A stretch of DNA of 64,000 nt from Mesotoga prima MesG1.Ag.4.2 (GTDB taxonomy: Bacteria > Thermotogota > Thermotogae > Petrotogales > Kosmotogaceae). Where the stretch lies: the NCBI RefSeq assembly GCF_000147715.2, contig NC_017934.1, forward strand, positions 682,001 through 746,000, read 5' to 3'. Below, piece after piece: positions 17,283-26,119 of this stretch (the first letter of the stretch is position 1; each line of letters begins with the position of its first letter). The position numbers were made by a program, and so were the translations under genes. The notes beneath the pieces are model-generated. The model worked only from the letters and a program-made list of their open reading frames with translations, did no database searches and was not told the DNA's origin.

Positions 17283-18183
17283 AGATGGCTGGAGACTTGA
17301 TAAGGTAGTCGTTGAGAAAGCTCCGCCTTGGGTTTCCCGCACTTTTGTGCAACGGCAAATAAAAAATTCCAAGGTATTTGTTAACAGTAGACCCAGAAAA
17401 CCATCCTATAAGGTTAAGATCGGAGAGTCAATCACTTTTGACCTTCCCGAAAAACCAAAAGTCGCGTCTGTAGAACCTGAGGCCATCCCGCTAAAGATTG
17501 TCTTTGAAGACCGCGATATCATCGTAGTTAACAAGGATCCTGGTATCATTGTTCATCCACTTCCAAGAAAGCAAACAGGTACGCTTGTAAATGCTCTTCT
17601 CTATCACTGTAAAGATCTTCAAGGAATAGGCGGTGTAACCAGACCGGGCATTGTTCACAGGCTCGATAAGGATACGAGCGGGATAATCATAGTCGCCAAG
17701 AATGACCTTGCGCATGTTTCACTTTCAAGTCAGTTCAAGAGCAGATTAACTGCTAAAGAGTATATTGCGCTCGTCAGAGGAAAGACACCACCGTTCGGAA
17801 AGATTGATTACTCAATTGCTCGGCACCCAGTCAACAGACTTAAGATGTCGGTAAATGAGAATGGCAAGGAATCCCTCACATATTTTCAAACTCTCTCGAA
17901 TTTTTCAAGTATTGCTTCGTTGATAATTGTAAGGCCTAGGACAGGTAGAACACATCAAATCAGGGTGCATATGAAAGAGAAGGGCTTCCCTCTTCTCGGA
18001 GATGCGGTTTATGGAAAGGCAAGAGAAGACGAGATTTTTGGAATTAAGAGACAGATGCTTCATGCCATGAAACTAACGGTTTCTCACCCTCGGTCAGGAA
18101 TAAGAATGACCTTCATAGCCAGGCTCCCAGAGGACATGAAAGAGGCTATAGTTAATCTCTCAGAACTTGAGGCGAAAAGATGA
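17251..18183 (+). CDS. RluD-family ribosomal large-subunit pseudouridine synthase
   Basis: 310 residues. An N-terminal S4 RNA-binding domain (about 1-70) precedes the RluA/RluD catalytic domain. HRLDKDTSGIIIVAK contains the catalytic aspartate (D139), and RTGRTHQIRVHM and GDAVYGK are conserved. It probably modifies helix 69 of 23S rRNA or another rRNA site, but which uridine cannot be told from sequence. GTG start behind GAAGGGAG inside lspA; the stop overlaps the next gene (ATGA). Confidence 0.9.
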   Translation: MLQEIIVSSREDGWRLDKVVVEKAPPWVSRTFVQRQIKNSKVFVNSRPRKPSYKVKIGESITFDLPEKPKVASVEPEAIPLKIVFEDRDIIVVNKDPGIIVHPLPRKQTGTLVNALLYHCKDLQGIGGVTRPGIVHRLDKDTSGIIIVAKNDLAHVSLSSQFKSRLTAKEYIALVRGKTPPFGKIDYSIARHPVNRLKMSVNENGKESLTYFQTLSNFSSIASLIIVRPRTGRTHQIRVHMKEKGFPLLGDAVYGKAREDEIFGIKRQMLHAMKLTVSHPRSGIRMTFIARLPEDMKEAIVNLSELEAKR

Positions 18184-20876
18184 AGACTGCCTTCGTTATT
18201 ACCAAGTACGAACTTCATGCTTCTGTCCTTGAAGAGATATCGACTACAGCTGAACTGAAAAAAAGGGGTTACGAAAGATGCGTGATTCTTGATTCATCAC
18301 TTTCTTCCTACGCGAAGTGGCATCTTTCTCTTTCCAGATCAGGAATAGTAGCAGTACCAGGGATTAGAACTGGAAATGATTATTGGATTGCGAGAAATGA
18401 AAGGGGTTTTGAAGAACTTCTAAGAAAAGAAACGAATGATTCGGAAAACTTGATCCATATCTCCGGAAAACCCCGAAATCTAGACAATTCTTCAGGAAAT
18501 CCCATTTGGGAATGTCGCTACCTTGATCATGAAAGCGAGAAATTCTGGGTATATGCGTCGTTACAGCCTGAAATTGAGATAGCTGACTATTCACTGCCAA
18601 ACGACAAGAATTATCGCGAGCTTGAGCACGATCTACTTGACTTACTCTCAGAACTTCCCCGCAATTTCTCTTTGAAGAGGATTGAGCATGTTTTTCCAGT
18701 GAGAGTGTCGGCAGAATCTTTCTCTTCCTTATTGGGTAAAGCTCTTGAGGAGAAAAAAATGGGCGACGAATACTTGTCGAGGCTTAAAAGGGAGCTCTCA
18801 GTAATTCTTGCAAAGAATATTCAGGATTACTTCATGACCGTTTCCAAGATCGTCGACATCGCGAAGAGCATTGGTTGCTGGATAGGCCCGGGTAGAGGTT
18901 CGGCTGTTGGTTCACTTGTAAGTTATCTGCTTGAAATTACCCGAATCGATCCCGTTGCGGAAGACCTGTTCTTTGAGCGATTTCTTAGCTTGAAGAGAGC
19001 TGACCCACCGGATATCGACCTTGATGTTGATGACAAATCAAGACCAGTGCTGCTGAAGAAAATGTATGAATACTTTGGAAATGATCGTTTCTGTCTTATC
19101 AGGACACATTCAACTTACGGATTCAAAGGAGCAGCCCGCGAACTCGGGAAAAAATTGGGGATCAGCAAAGATAAGATCTCTAAGCTCATTGAATGGAGTA
19201 AAGATGGGAAGCGCTTTCCATATGCTTTTGAAGAAGATTTAGACATGAAGCGGTTGTTTGATATGTCAAAACTCATCGCCGGTCTCTTTTCGGGTTATTC
19301 ACTTCATGCTGCCGGTGTCATACTATCCGGCATTTCTTTGAAGGGACTGATCCCCGTCGATTTCAGTGAAGATCTACCTGTTTCTCTTTGGGATATGGAT
19401 TCTCTTCGAATAGTTGGTCTGCAGAAAATTGATATCTTGGGTTTGAAAAATCTCTCTCTTTTGAGGGAAATGACACAAGGTAAGGAACCCTGGGACAATC
19501 CCGCATGCGATTCAAATACCTATGAGACACTGGGAAGCGGTTATACTACCGGTATCTTTCAGCTGGAAGCACCTTACGCTACGAAAATTATTAGATCCGT
19601 CAAGCCCTCGTCACTGAGAGATCTCTCTATATGCATTGCATTAAACAGGCCAGGGCCGATTAAATCTGGAGTTACAGAGCGTTTCTTGAAGCTTTCGAGA
19701 GTTCCCTCTGAAATCGAGAAGATGAGGAAAAGAGTTCCCGTTCTTGCTGAGACGGCAGGGTTTCTCGTTTATCAGGAACAAGTCCTAAAGATCGCTTCGA
19801 GCTTACTATCTCTTGAAGCAGACGATGGGGAGCTTCTCAGAAGAGCTCTTTCGAAGAAAGATAGGGATGCCGTTGACAGGTTGTTTCAGAGCTCGCCGGG
19901 GTACAGCAGACTTCCAGATGAAAGAAGAGCGAAGTTGTATTCGTTCCTTCTTGATTTTGCCGGTTATGCCTTCAACAAGTCTCATAGTCTGAGCTACGCT
20001 GTGATTTCCTTCTGGCTAGCATATTTCAAGTCAAACCATCCGGAGATTTTCTATCCCCTCATGCTGCGAGAATTACCAAGGACTTCTTTTGGAAGACTAG
20101 TCGCCGAAATAAGGGATAGGGGACTCAAATTAAGCATAGAAAATGGAGTTGAGGACCGTAAAATTGTATCGCTTTCTATTCCACAGCTGCTGAATAAAGG
20201 TGAACTGAAGCCAAAACCCTTTGAGGATTCCTTCTTCACGTTCGTAAGGAACAACAGATCAAAGTATCAGGCAAGAGACCTTGAGAAACTCATAAAGAGT
20301 GGCTACCTGGATTGCTATGGCAGCAGAAACGATCTTCTGAAGAAAATGAATGATGCCCTCACGGGTGTGAACCCCGAACTGAAGTCAATACGATCTGTGT
20401 TCGGTTATAAAGAAGAGCTTCAAGAGGCAAGAGAGGAAGACACCCCTGTTGAGAGAGCCATGATGGAGATTGAGACTCTTGGATTCAATGTCACGGAGAT
20501 TCAGCGACCGGATATTTCATCGGAAGTGACTGACTTTGAAATAACAAGCGCCGTTGCCTCTCTGAGAACAGGGATATCACCCTACAAGAGAATCGATTAT
20601 CTTGGAAAGAGTTTCGTTACTGACGGAAGGACCTTTATTCAGATAGAAAGCCACGTTCCTCTTCAAGGTTTCGTCTTGTTCAATAATGGAAATCCTATTG
20701 AAATGAAGGAGAGAATTTTAGAAGTGAACAGGATTTTTCATGGCCAGATCGATCGGTCATTCTTAGCAGTCGGCTCCAAGAGAGAAAACGTAGTTGTCAA
20801 AGTTAGGGGTACCGAAAAAATCATACCTGGGGCAAGGCCAATGGGTGTAGATGCCGATAAGATAATCTGGAGATAA
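18180..20876 (+). CDS. DnaE-like DNA polymerase III alpha subunit, short form
   Basis: 898 residues. The C-family polymerase core is intact: GPGRGSAVGSLVSYLL, PPDIDLDVDD with two catalytic aspartates (about residues 278-282), RTHSTYGFKGAARELGK, KIDILGLKNLS with the third aspartate (about 417), NRPGPIKSG, VYQEQVLKIAS and FNKSHSLSYAVISFWLAYFK. The N-terminal region of about 190 residues shows none of the HxH metal motifs of a PHP domain and is shorter than usual. The C-terminus ends soon after a short region past the helix-hairpin-helix, without an obvious beta-clamp or OB-fold section. Thermotogae carry a short DnaE beside PolC, so this is probably the non-PolC enzyme; its replication role is inferred. 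Confidence 0.85.
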   Translation: MKTAFVITKYELHASVLEEISTTAELKKRGYERCVILDSSLSSYAKWHLSLSRSGIVAVPGIRTGNDYWIARNERGFEELLRKETNDSENLIHISGKPRNLDNSSGNPIWECRYLDHESEKFWVYASLQPEIEIADYSLPNDKNYRELEHDLLDLLSELPRNFSLKRIEHVFPVRVSAESFSSLLGKALEEKKMGDEYLSRLKRELSVILAKNIQDYFMTVSKIVDIAKSIGCWIGPGRGSAVGSLVSYLLEITRIDPVAEDLFFERFLSLKRADPPDIDLDVDDKSRPVLLKKMYEYFGNDRFCLIRTHSTYGFKGAARELGKKLGISKDKISKLIEWSKDGKRFPYAFEEDLDMKRLFDMSKLIAGLFSGYSLHAAGVILSGISLKGLIPVDFSEDLPVSLWDMDSLRIVGLQKIDILGLKNLSLLREMTQGKEPWDNPACDSNTYETLGSGYTTGIFQLEAPYATKIIRSVKPSSLRDLSICIALNRPGPIKSGVTERFLKLSRVPSEIEKMRKRVPVLAETAGFLVYQEQVLKIASSLLSLEADDGELLRRALSKKDRDAVDRLFQSSPGYSRLPDERRAKLYSFLLDFAGYAFNKSHSLSYAVISFWLAYFKSNHPEIFYPLMLRELPRTSFGRLVAEIRDRGLKLSIENGVEDRKIVSLSIPQLLNKGELKPKPFEDSFFTFVRNNRSKYQARDLEKLIKSGYLDCYGSRNDLLKKMNDALTGVNPELKSIRSVFGYKEELQEAREEDTPVERAMMEIETLGFNVTEIQRPDISSEVTDFEITSAVASLRTGISPYKRIDYLGKSFVTDGRTFIQIESHVPLQGFVLFNNGNPIEMKERILEVNRIFHGQIDRSFLAVGSKRENVVVKVRGTEKIIPGARPMGVDADKIIWR

Positions 20877-20890
20877 TTGGGGAGGAAGCA

Positions 20891-21502
20891 ATGTATATTT
20901 ATTTTGTAAGGCATGGAGAAACAGAATGGAACAATAGTAACCGCTGGCAGGGAAGGTCCGATATTCCCTTATCTGAAAAGGGAAGAAAGCAAGCTGAAAT
21001 AACTGGCACATTTCTTAAAAAGCACGTTCCCAGTGTAGCGGCAATCTATTCCAGCGACTTGAAAAGGGCAAAGGAAACCGCCGAGATAATTGCTGTTTCA
21101 TATGCTGAGACACCAGTTGCTAACCCGGTACTCCGCGAAGCGGATGTAGGACTCTGGAATGGCCTTGAGATAAGTGAAGCATTAAAGTGTTATGGTAATC
21201 TGATAGAGAAATGGAGGAAGGATCCATGGGCAAACATTCCGGGAACTGAACCTCTGGGGGAAGTGCAGAGAAGAGCGGCGGGTTTCATCAGATATCTCTC
21301 TGGAAATTTCCAGGGGAAACATGTGATTGTGGTTTCGCATGCCTTGTTAATCAGAACCGCAATTTGCTACGCAGCAGGCCTCCCTCTGGAAAATCACTAC
21401 AGACTTTCCTTACACAACTGCTCGATTTCCACAATTAAGATTGAAGGAGCAGAAATGAGACTGCTAGAGGTCAATCTGTGGCGCCATATGGAGGAGAACT
21501 AA
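20891..21502 (+). CDS. Histidine phosphatase family protein (phosphoglycerate mutase-like)
   Basis: 203 residues. The phosphohistidine motif is FVRHGETEWN (H8), followed by RWQGRSDIPLSEKGRKQAE and SSDLKRAKETAEII, with the second histidine in VIVVSHALLIRTAICYA. The pattern fits GpmB/CobC-like phosphatases; the substrate could be phosphoglycerate, alpha-ribazole phosphate or another phosphoester. ATG preceded by GGGGAGG. Three bases separate it from the ComB-like gene. Confidence 0.87.
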   Translation: MYIYFVRHGETEWNNSNRWQGRSDIPLSEKGRKQAEITGTFLKKHVPSVAAIYSSDLKRAKETAEIIAVSYAETPVANPVLREADVGLWNGLEISEALKCYGNLIEKWRKDPWANIPGTEPLGEVQRRAAGFIRYLSGNFQGKHVIVVSHALLIRTAICYAAGLPLENHYRLSLHNCSISTIKIEGAEMRLLEVNLWRHMEEN

Positions 21503-21505
21503 CAT

Positions 21506-22201
21506 ATGTTACTTAGGGTGAATCTTCTTCCACGGACAATTGATGAGAGCACGGATCTCGCTGTAGTAATTGATGTTCTGAGAGCCAGTAGTACTATAAC
21601 GACTGCTCTTCAACTGGGTGCAGAGAAAGTCATTCCGGTTTCTAATGTCAGACAGGCGCTGGAAGAAAGAAATAGGAATCCCGAGGTAGTTCTAGTGGGG
21701 GAGAGGGAAGCAATGAAAATACCGGGTTTTGATCTAGGGAATTCGCCAGTTGAGCTTTCTGAAAGTTTTGTGAAGGGAAAGGAAGTTGTTATGACAACTA
21801 CTAATGGAACTGTAGCTGCTCTAAAATCAAGAAAAGCAAAGAGGATCACAGTTGCTTCATTCCTGAATTTGGAAAGCATTGCCAAACACATTGAAAGAGA
21901 GAAAGGAAGAGTTGAAATCCAATGCGCAGGTAGTGACGGAGAGCCTTCGCTGGAGGACACACTGCTTGCGGGGGCGCTTGTCAAACGCTTGGGAGATGTC
22001 GGTATAAACGATAGCTGTTGGATAGCCTCTTTTCTTTATGAATCGGTTAGGATCGATTTGAAAGACTTTATTTCTGAAAACGGAGTACACGCAAAAAAAC
22101 TTCTGTCTCTTGGCTTTAGTGAAGATGTATCCTTTTGTGCTAAAATCAACTTGTACGATCTGGTTCCTTTGTGGCGGAACAACGGTTTCGTACGGGGGTA
22201 A
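21506..22201 (+). CDS. ComB-family 2-phosphosulfolactate phosphatase-like protein
   Basis: 231 residues. VVIDVLRASSTITTAL, VLVGEREAMKIPGFDLGNSP, TTTNGTVAAL and CAGSDGEPSLEDTLLAGAL are the conserved blocks of ComB. In methanogens ComB makes sulfolactate for coenzyme M. Most bacterial homologues lie outside a coenzyme M pathway, so the natural substrate here is uncertain. No other CoM genes are nearby. Confidence 0.83.
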   Translation: MLLRVNLLPRTIDESTDLAVVIDVLRASSTITTALQLGAEKVIPVSNVRQALEERNRNPEVVLVGEREAMKIPGFDLGNSPVELSESFVKGKEVVMTTTNGTVAALKSRKAKRITVASFLNLESIAKHIEREKGRVEIQCAGSDGEPSLEDTLLAGALVKRLGDVGINDSCWIASFLYESVRIDLKDFISENGVHAKKLLSLGFSEDVSFCAKINLYDLVPLWRNNGFVRG

Positions 22202-22205
22202 TTCA

Positions 22206-22418
22206 ATGGAGTTCGTTTCTAATGCTTTTTTCATTCTAGCAATGGGCGCACTTTTTCTGTCATTGATCTTTTTTGAGATTGGGACAAAGAAGGTACGAAA
22301 GCCAAAGAGCGAAGTGAAGCCTGAAGATTATAAACCTTACGATAGGAAAGGCTGGTATTCCCTTCTGGCAGCGGGAGGGTTTCTTGGTTTGTCCTTGTTA
22401 TTTGCTTTGATCTTATAA
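22206..22418 (+). CDS. Small two-helix membrane protein, unknown
   Basis: 70 residues: an N-terminal membrane segment (residues 5-24, FFILAMGALFLSLIFFEIG), a basic and acidic loop KKVRKPKSEVKPEDYKPYDRKG, and a second membrane segment at the C-terminus. The frame is open further upstream, but the ATG at 22206 follows GGGGGT with good spacing and begins just after the ComB-like stop. No family recognised. Confidence 0.7.
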   Translation: MEFVSNAFFILAMGALFLSLIFFEIGTKKVRKPKSEVKPEDYKPYDRKGWYSLLAAGGFLGLSLLFALIL

Positions 22419-22437
22419 GGTCGAGGGGGTTGAAAAA

Positions 22438-23076
22438 ATGCCTAGCAAGCTAGCAGTTGACAACGTTGTATCTAAATTGCCTGGGGTTCATAGTGCAAGA
22501 ATTGTCTATGATGAAAGCGGAGAAATGGTCGAGATTCATGTACTGGCAGATATTACCAAGCCTGCAAAGCAACTGGTCAGAGATATTGAGACAGCTATTT
22601 ATGCCTCAACCGGAATCAAGATCGATAGAAAGATAGTATCTATAGCACAGATATCTCTTGATTCTAACGACGAGGATGAAGCTGTAGTAAGACCTTACCA
22701 GAAGGAAGAAGTTCAAGGGTACAACTTTCAGCTAACAAGCCTTGAAACTAGGGCCACGACAAGGCGTCTTGATATTACTGTGGTTCTAGATTACGATGGC
22801 AAAGAACTTGAAGGCTCTTCGATTGTCGATGTTGGAGATGACGAAAAATATATGGCGATCGTTGAGTCGACTGTGGCTGCCATCAGAGAGGTTATACCAA
22901 GTTTCCGTATCGAGTTCATCGAAAAGCTCGAGTACGGTATGACAGAAATTGTTATGGCAGTCGGATCTTCGTTGGTAAATGGAAAGAGAAAAAGAGAGGC
23001 TGGCGCGAGACTATGCAAGAAAGACAGCCTGAATGACTTTGCTTTGGTTGTCTTAGAAATAATAAACAAGATATAG
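22438..23076 (+). CDS. Conserved-looking hypothetical protein
   Basis: 212 residues, soluble, with no signal or membrane segment. The first 80 residues look like one alpha-beta unit (KLPGVHSARIVYDESGEMVEIHVLAD...KQLVRDIETAIYASTGIKIDRKIVSIAQI). The second half contains two further strand-helix segments (LDITVVLDYDGKELEGSSIVDVG; YMAIVESTVAAIREVIP). ATG 7 bases after a GAGGGGG-type site. I do not recognise the family and propose no function. Confidence 0.65.
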   Translation: MPSKLAVDNVVSKLPGVHSARIVYDESGEMVEIHVLADITKPAKQLVRDIETAIYASTGIKIDRKIVSIAQISLDSNDEDEAVVRPYQKEEVQGYNFQLTSLETRATTRRLDITVVLDYDGKELEGSSIVDVGDDEKYMAIVESTVAAIREVIPSFRIEFIEKLEYGMTEIVMAVGSSLVNGKRKREAGARLCKKDSLNDFALVVLEIINKI

Positions 23077-23117
23077 ATTCTCACAAAAAAAGAATTATCT
23101 ATTTCGGAGGTGCTCCA

Positions 23118-24275
23118 ATGGATCTGTCGTGCTTTGTCTCTTCCGTAACACCATCGGCCACTCTAGAGTTCAATAAGAAGGCCCTTGAGCTTTCTAAGGC
23201 GGGAGAGAACGTTGTCAAATTCACTGCCGGTGAGCCAGATTTTCCTACTCCACGCCCCATAGTTGAGGCGGCCATTACTGCTCTCAACGAGGGAAAAACT
23301 AAATACACCAATGCTTCGGGCATAGATGAATTAAGAAAAGCAATCGCTACAAAGATGCTGAAGGAGAACGGCTTAAGCTACACTCCTGATGAAATTGTTG
23401 TGTCAAACGGTGGAAAGCAAGCAATCTATAATGTACTTAAGGCCTTGCTGAACGTGGATGACGAAGTGATAATTATCTCGCCTGCCTGGGTGAGCTACGA
23501 GGCGCAGATTCTGCTCTGCGGTGGCCATCCGGTGGTTGTTCCATCTGAGCTTGATAAAGGCTTTGTCCCAGAGATTTCGAAGATTGCAGAGGTTATAAGC
23601 GCGAGGACACGAGCCATAATAATCAATTCTCCAAACAACCCAACAGGAGCCATATATCCTGAACATTTCCTTCGAGATCTTGCGGTCTTAAGCAAGGAGC
23701 GCGACATTCTTGTTATCTCGGATGAGGTTTATGAAAAGCTGGTATATGATGCTGAACATTTTTCCATTGCTTCGATTGATGGGATGAAGGAAAGGACGGC
23801 GGTAATAAATGCCTTCTCCAAAACCTATGCCATGACGGGTTGGAGGATAGGTTATTCGGCAACTTCACTCAGATTGGCCAAGGCTATCTCCAAGATTCAA
23901 AGTCATCTGACATCCAATGTCAATACTATCACTCAATACGCAGCACTGAAGGCATTTGAAGTTGATACTTCTTCAATGGTTAAAGAGTTTCGAGCCAGGA
24001 GGGACTTCGTGTTCTCAAGGCTGAAAAAAATCGGTCTGAGATTTCACAAACCGGCGGGCGCTTTCTACTATTTCATTGATATAAGACCATTTCTCGGCGG
24101 GAGGTTCAAGAATTCAAACGATTTTGCGATCGCCCTCCTTGAAGAAGAAAAAGTGGGAATGGTTCCTGGAAGCGCATTCAGCTATGAAGGGTTCATAAGA
24201 ATGTCGTTCTCCAGTTCTTTGGAGGAACTCGACGAAGGACTTAACAGACTGGAAAACTATCTCAGAAAACTTTAA
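23118..24275 (+). CDS. Class I aminotransferase (aspartate aminotransferase-like)
   Basis: 385 residues, fold-type I PLP enzyme of the subgroup Ib aspartate aminotransferases. VKFTAGEPDFPTPRPI at the N-terminus, NSPNNPTGAIY, SDEVYEKLVYD, NAFSKTYAMTGWRIGY with the PLP lysine (K235), and RMSFSSSLEELDEGL near the end with the carboxylate-binding arginine. Substrate range in this group can include aspartate, prephenate or aromatic amino acids. Its stop directly abuts the stop of the convergent HD-domain gene. Confidence 0.9.
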   Translation: MDLSCFVSSVTPSATLEFNKKALELSKAGENVVKFTAGEPDFPTPRPIVEAAITALNEGKTKYTNASGIDELRKAIATKMLKENGLSYTPDEIVVSNGGKQAIYNVLKALLNVDDEVIIISPAWVSYEAQILLCGGHPVVVPSELDKGFVPEISKIAEVISARTRAIIINSPNNPTGAIYPEHFLRDLAVLSKERDILVISDEVYEKLVYDAEHFSIASIDGMKERTAVINAFSKTYAMTGWRIGYSATSLRLAKAISKIQSHLTSNVNTITQYAALKAFEVDTSSMVKEFRARRDFVFSRLKKIGLRFHKPAGAFYYFIDIRPFLGGRFKNSNDFAIALLEEEKVGMVPGSAFSYEGFIRMSFSSSLEELDEGLNRLENYLRKL

Positions 24276-25406
24276 TTAGCGACCTGTCCAGTCAAGGCTC
24301 CATCTGAAGGATTTAGTCAAGAACTGAACGCTTTGAAGATCGGATCTTGAGAGATCATCTAGCATTCTATTCATTGCATCTCTGAAGGCATACTGTGTAT
24401 TACCGGAGCGTATTTCCATGAGACACTCAACTGTTGCGGCAAATTGATCGGCAGCCCAAACAATTTTGCCTTCCACTGATTCAAAGGGATCCAGCATTCT
24501 GAATTTTAGCTCTTTGATAAGTTCATCTGGCATTCCGTCTAGGAGGTTCTCGGTAACCATCTGTTCTTCAACCTGAGCAATCACTTCCTCGAAGCCTGGA
24601 ACCTTCTTTTTCGTCGGCGTGATTATATCACCAGTCATGCTTTCGGGAATGTCATGAAGCAGAGCGCGTTTGACAGATTCAACAGGGTTTACGCTGTTTC
24701 CTTGTTCTTCCTCAATACATGAGAGTATATATGCGATTATTGTTACGTAGAAAGAATGAGCGGCGACAGTGGTTGGGACATTCCTGTTGAGCCTGTTCCA
24801 GCGAATGGCTCTCAAAAGAACCATTAAGGCGTTTGTGTATCGGCTAAGCCAGTTGTTGCCCGTTATCAGACGATATGGATCGAATTCCTCGAAATCTTTG
24901 ATCCTGGCCTCAAGGTCCTTCAGAGGTCTTTCAAAGAACTCCGGAAAGCTTCTGGCATGAAGACCGGCTTCCAGTTTGGCCGATAGAAGATCTCCAGTCT
25001 GGATAATCTTTCCTTCGACCGAATTATCCTTGGAGTGCACCATTGAAAGATAGAAGGCATCGTGTCTCTCATCAGGCAAGTATTCAATAATCTCTTCAAC
25101 TGTCTTTTCAAAGACATCGTTCCACTTGTCTGGTGAAAGGGATTTTATTAGAACTTTAGTATCGACCGAGATGTCTGAAAGCAAGCATTTAGGCAGTTCT
25201 TTTAAGACGAGTCTCTGGAAGAGCTCCTTTTGGTCGATTTCGAAACCTTTCAAAATTGCCATTTCAGACATTAGCAGGCAGTACTGGGCAGAAATGAAGG
25301 CGTTTTCGGCCTCGTTGGTTCTTAGAAGAGTCGGTGTGTTGTTCCACCTGTACATTGTGAAGAGATTCGTTGCCAGTTCCAGAAGTTTCACATATCCTTG
25401 AAACAC
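24276..25406 (-). CDS. YfbR-like HD-domain protein with a degenerate N-terminal copy
   Basis: 376 residues, about twice the size of YfbR-type 5'-deoxynucleotidases. The C-terminal half (from about residue 195) has IRWNRLNRNVPTTVAAHSFYVT, RALLHDIPESMTGDIITPTKKK with the HD pair (about residue 251), and WAADQFAA with a further metal aspartate. The N-terminal half follows the same outline without metal ligands: YRWNNTPTLLRTNEAENAFISAQ and LKELPKCLLSDISVDTK, where AHS has become ENA and HD has become KE. Likely a metal-dependent phosphohydrolase on nucleotides. GTG start behind AGGAGGT. Confidence 0.75.
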   Translation of the reverse strand: MFQGYVKLLELATNLFTMYRWNNTPTLLRTNEAENAFISAQYCLLMSEMAILKGFEIDQKELFQRLVLKELPKCLLSDISVDTKVLIKSLSPDKWNDVFEKTVEEIIEYLPDERHDAFYLSMVHSKDNSVEGKIIQTGDLLSAKLEAGLHARSFPEFFERPLKDLEARIKDFEEFDPYRLITGNNWLSRYTNALMVLLRAIRWNRLNRNVPTTVAAHSFYVTIIAYILSCIEEEQGNSVNPVESVKRALLHDIPESMTGDIITPTKKKVPGFEEVIAQVEEQMVTENLLDGMPDELIKELKFRMLDPFESVEGKIVWAADQFAATVECLMEIRSGNTQYAFRDAMNRMLDDLSRSDLQSVQFLTKSFRWSLDWTGR

Positions 25407-25445
25407 GGAAACACCTCCTGAGTACGTTCATGAATCTATGTTGTT

Positions 25446-25459
25446 ACAATTATAATTGT
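25446..25459. promoter_or_regulatory. Perfect 14-bp palindrome overlapping divergent -10 elements
   Basis: ACAATTATAATTGT is a perfect inverted repeat. It contains TATAAT on the plus strand (25451-25456) and TATAAT on the minus strand (25454-25449), midway between the divergent HD-domain and CBS-ACT genes. Candidate shared operator or divergent promoter; -35 elements are weak. Confidence 0.45.
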
Positions 25460-25504
25460 TAGGCCTATCAAATAAAAGGCTTAATGATGGAAAGAGGCGG
25501 TTTT

Positions 25505-26119
25505 ATGAATATTGAGAAGTGGATTAACAGAACCTACCCAGTTTTCGAGGAAAGTTCAACTCTTGAGGATGTCTTCAGTATCAAAGCATTAGCAGGACTC
25601 ACAAATATAATCTCCGTTGATAAAGAAGGAAGACTGTCTGGGACTGCAAGATTGGATGAGATCGATGACTTTGATCTTTCGAAAAAACTCTCTGAAATTG
25701 TTGTTGAGCCTGTTTTTTACTGCCGTGACTCCGATTTCATAGAAGATGCCGCGCTAATGCTTATTGAGAGTCATGACTATGTTCTTCCAGTAGTCAATGA
25801 CGATTTTGTCGTCGTAGGGGCAATTGGTGTTTTCGAAATTTTGGAAGGTTTAATGGAATTTACTGCTATGGACAGACCCGGTGCCAGAATCTCGATAATT
25901 CTCGAGGACAAGCCAGGTGCTCTGAGAGAGGTAGTAGATTTTCTTGCAGAAAAGGAGGTTAACATTCTCTCTATTATCACTTCGACCGCAGAAAGTAAGG
26001 AATTCAAGCGAGTTGTAATAAGAACAGATGAGTCAGACATAAGCTTGATCGCTGACATTCTTGGGGAAAAGGGGATCTCTTTTGAAAGTATAAGCGAAGA
26101 GGAGGGTTTCAGTGTCTGA
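25505..26119 (+). CDS. CBS-ACT domain regulatory protein
   Basis: 204 residues. A CBS-domain pair occupies about residues 5-125 (DVFSIKALAGLTNIISVDKEGRLSG; VLPVVNDDFVVVGAIGVFEIL). A C-terminal ACT domain (about 133-200) reads ISIILEDKPGALREVVDFLAEKEVNILSI. CBS pairs typically bind adenosyl compounds and ACT domains bind amino acids, so this may be a metabolite sensor. The ATG at 25484 lacks spacing to a ribosome-binding site; the ATG at 25505 follows GAGGCGG by 7 bases. Overlaps uppP by 8 bases. Confidence 0.8.
   Translation: MNIEKWINRTYPVFEESSTLEDVFSIKALAGLTNIISVDKEGRLSGTARLDEIDDFDLSKKLSEIVVEPVFYCRDSDFIEDAALMLIESHDYVLPVVNDDFVVVGAIGVFEILEGLMEFTAMDRPGARISIILEDKPGALREVVDFLAEKEVNILSIITSTAESKEFKRVVIRTDESDISLIADILGEKGISFESISEEEGFSV

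Noticed and set aside
22110-22205. N-terminal extension of the small membrane protein (ATG at 22110).
   Set aside because: It lies entirely inside the ComB-like gene in another frame; the ATG at 22206 has its own ribosome-binding site.
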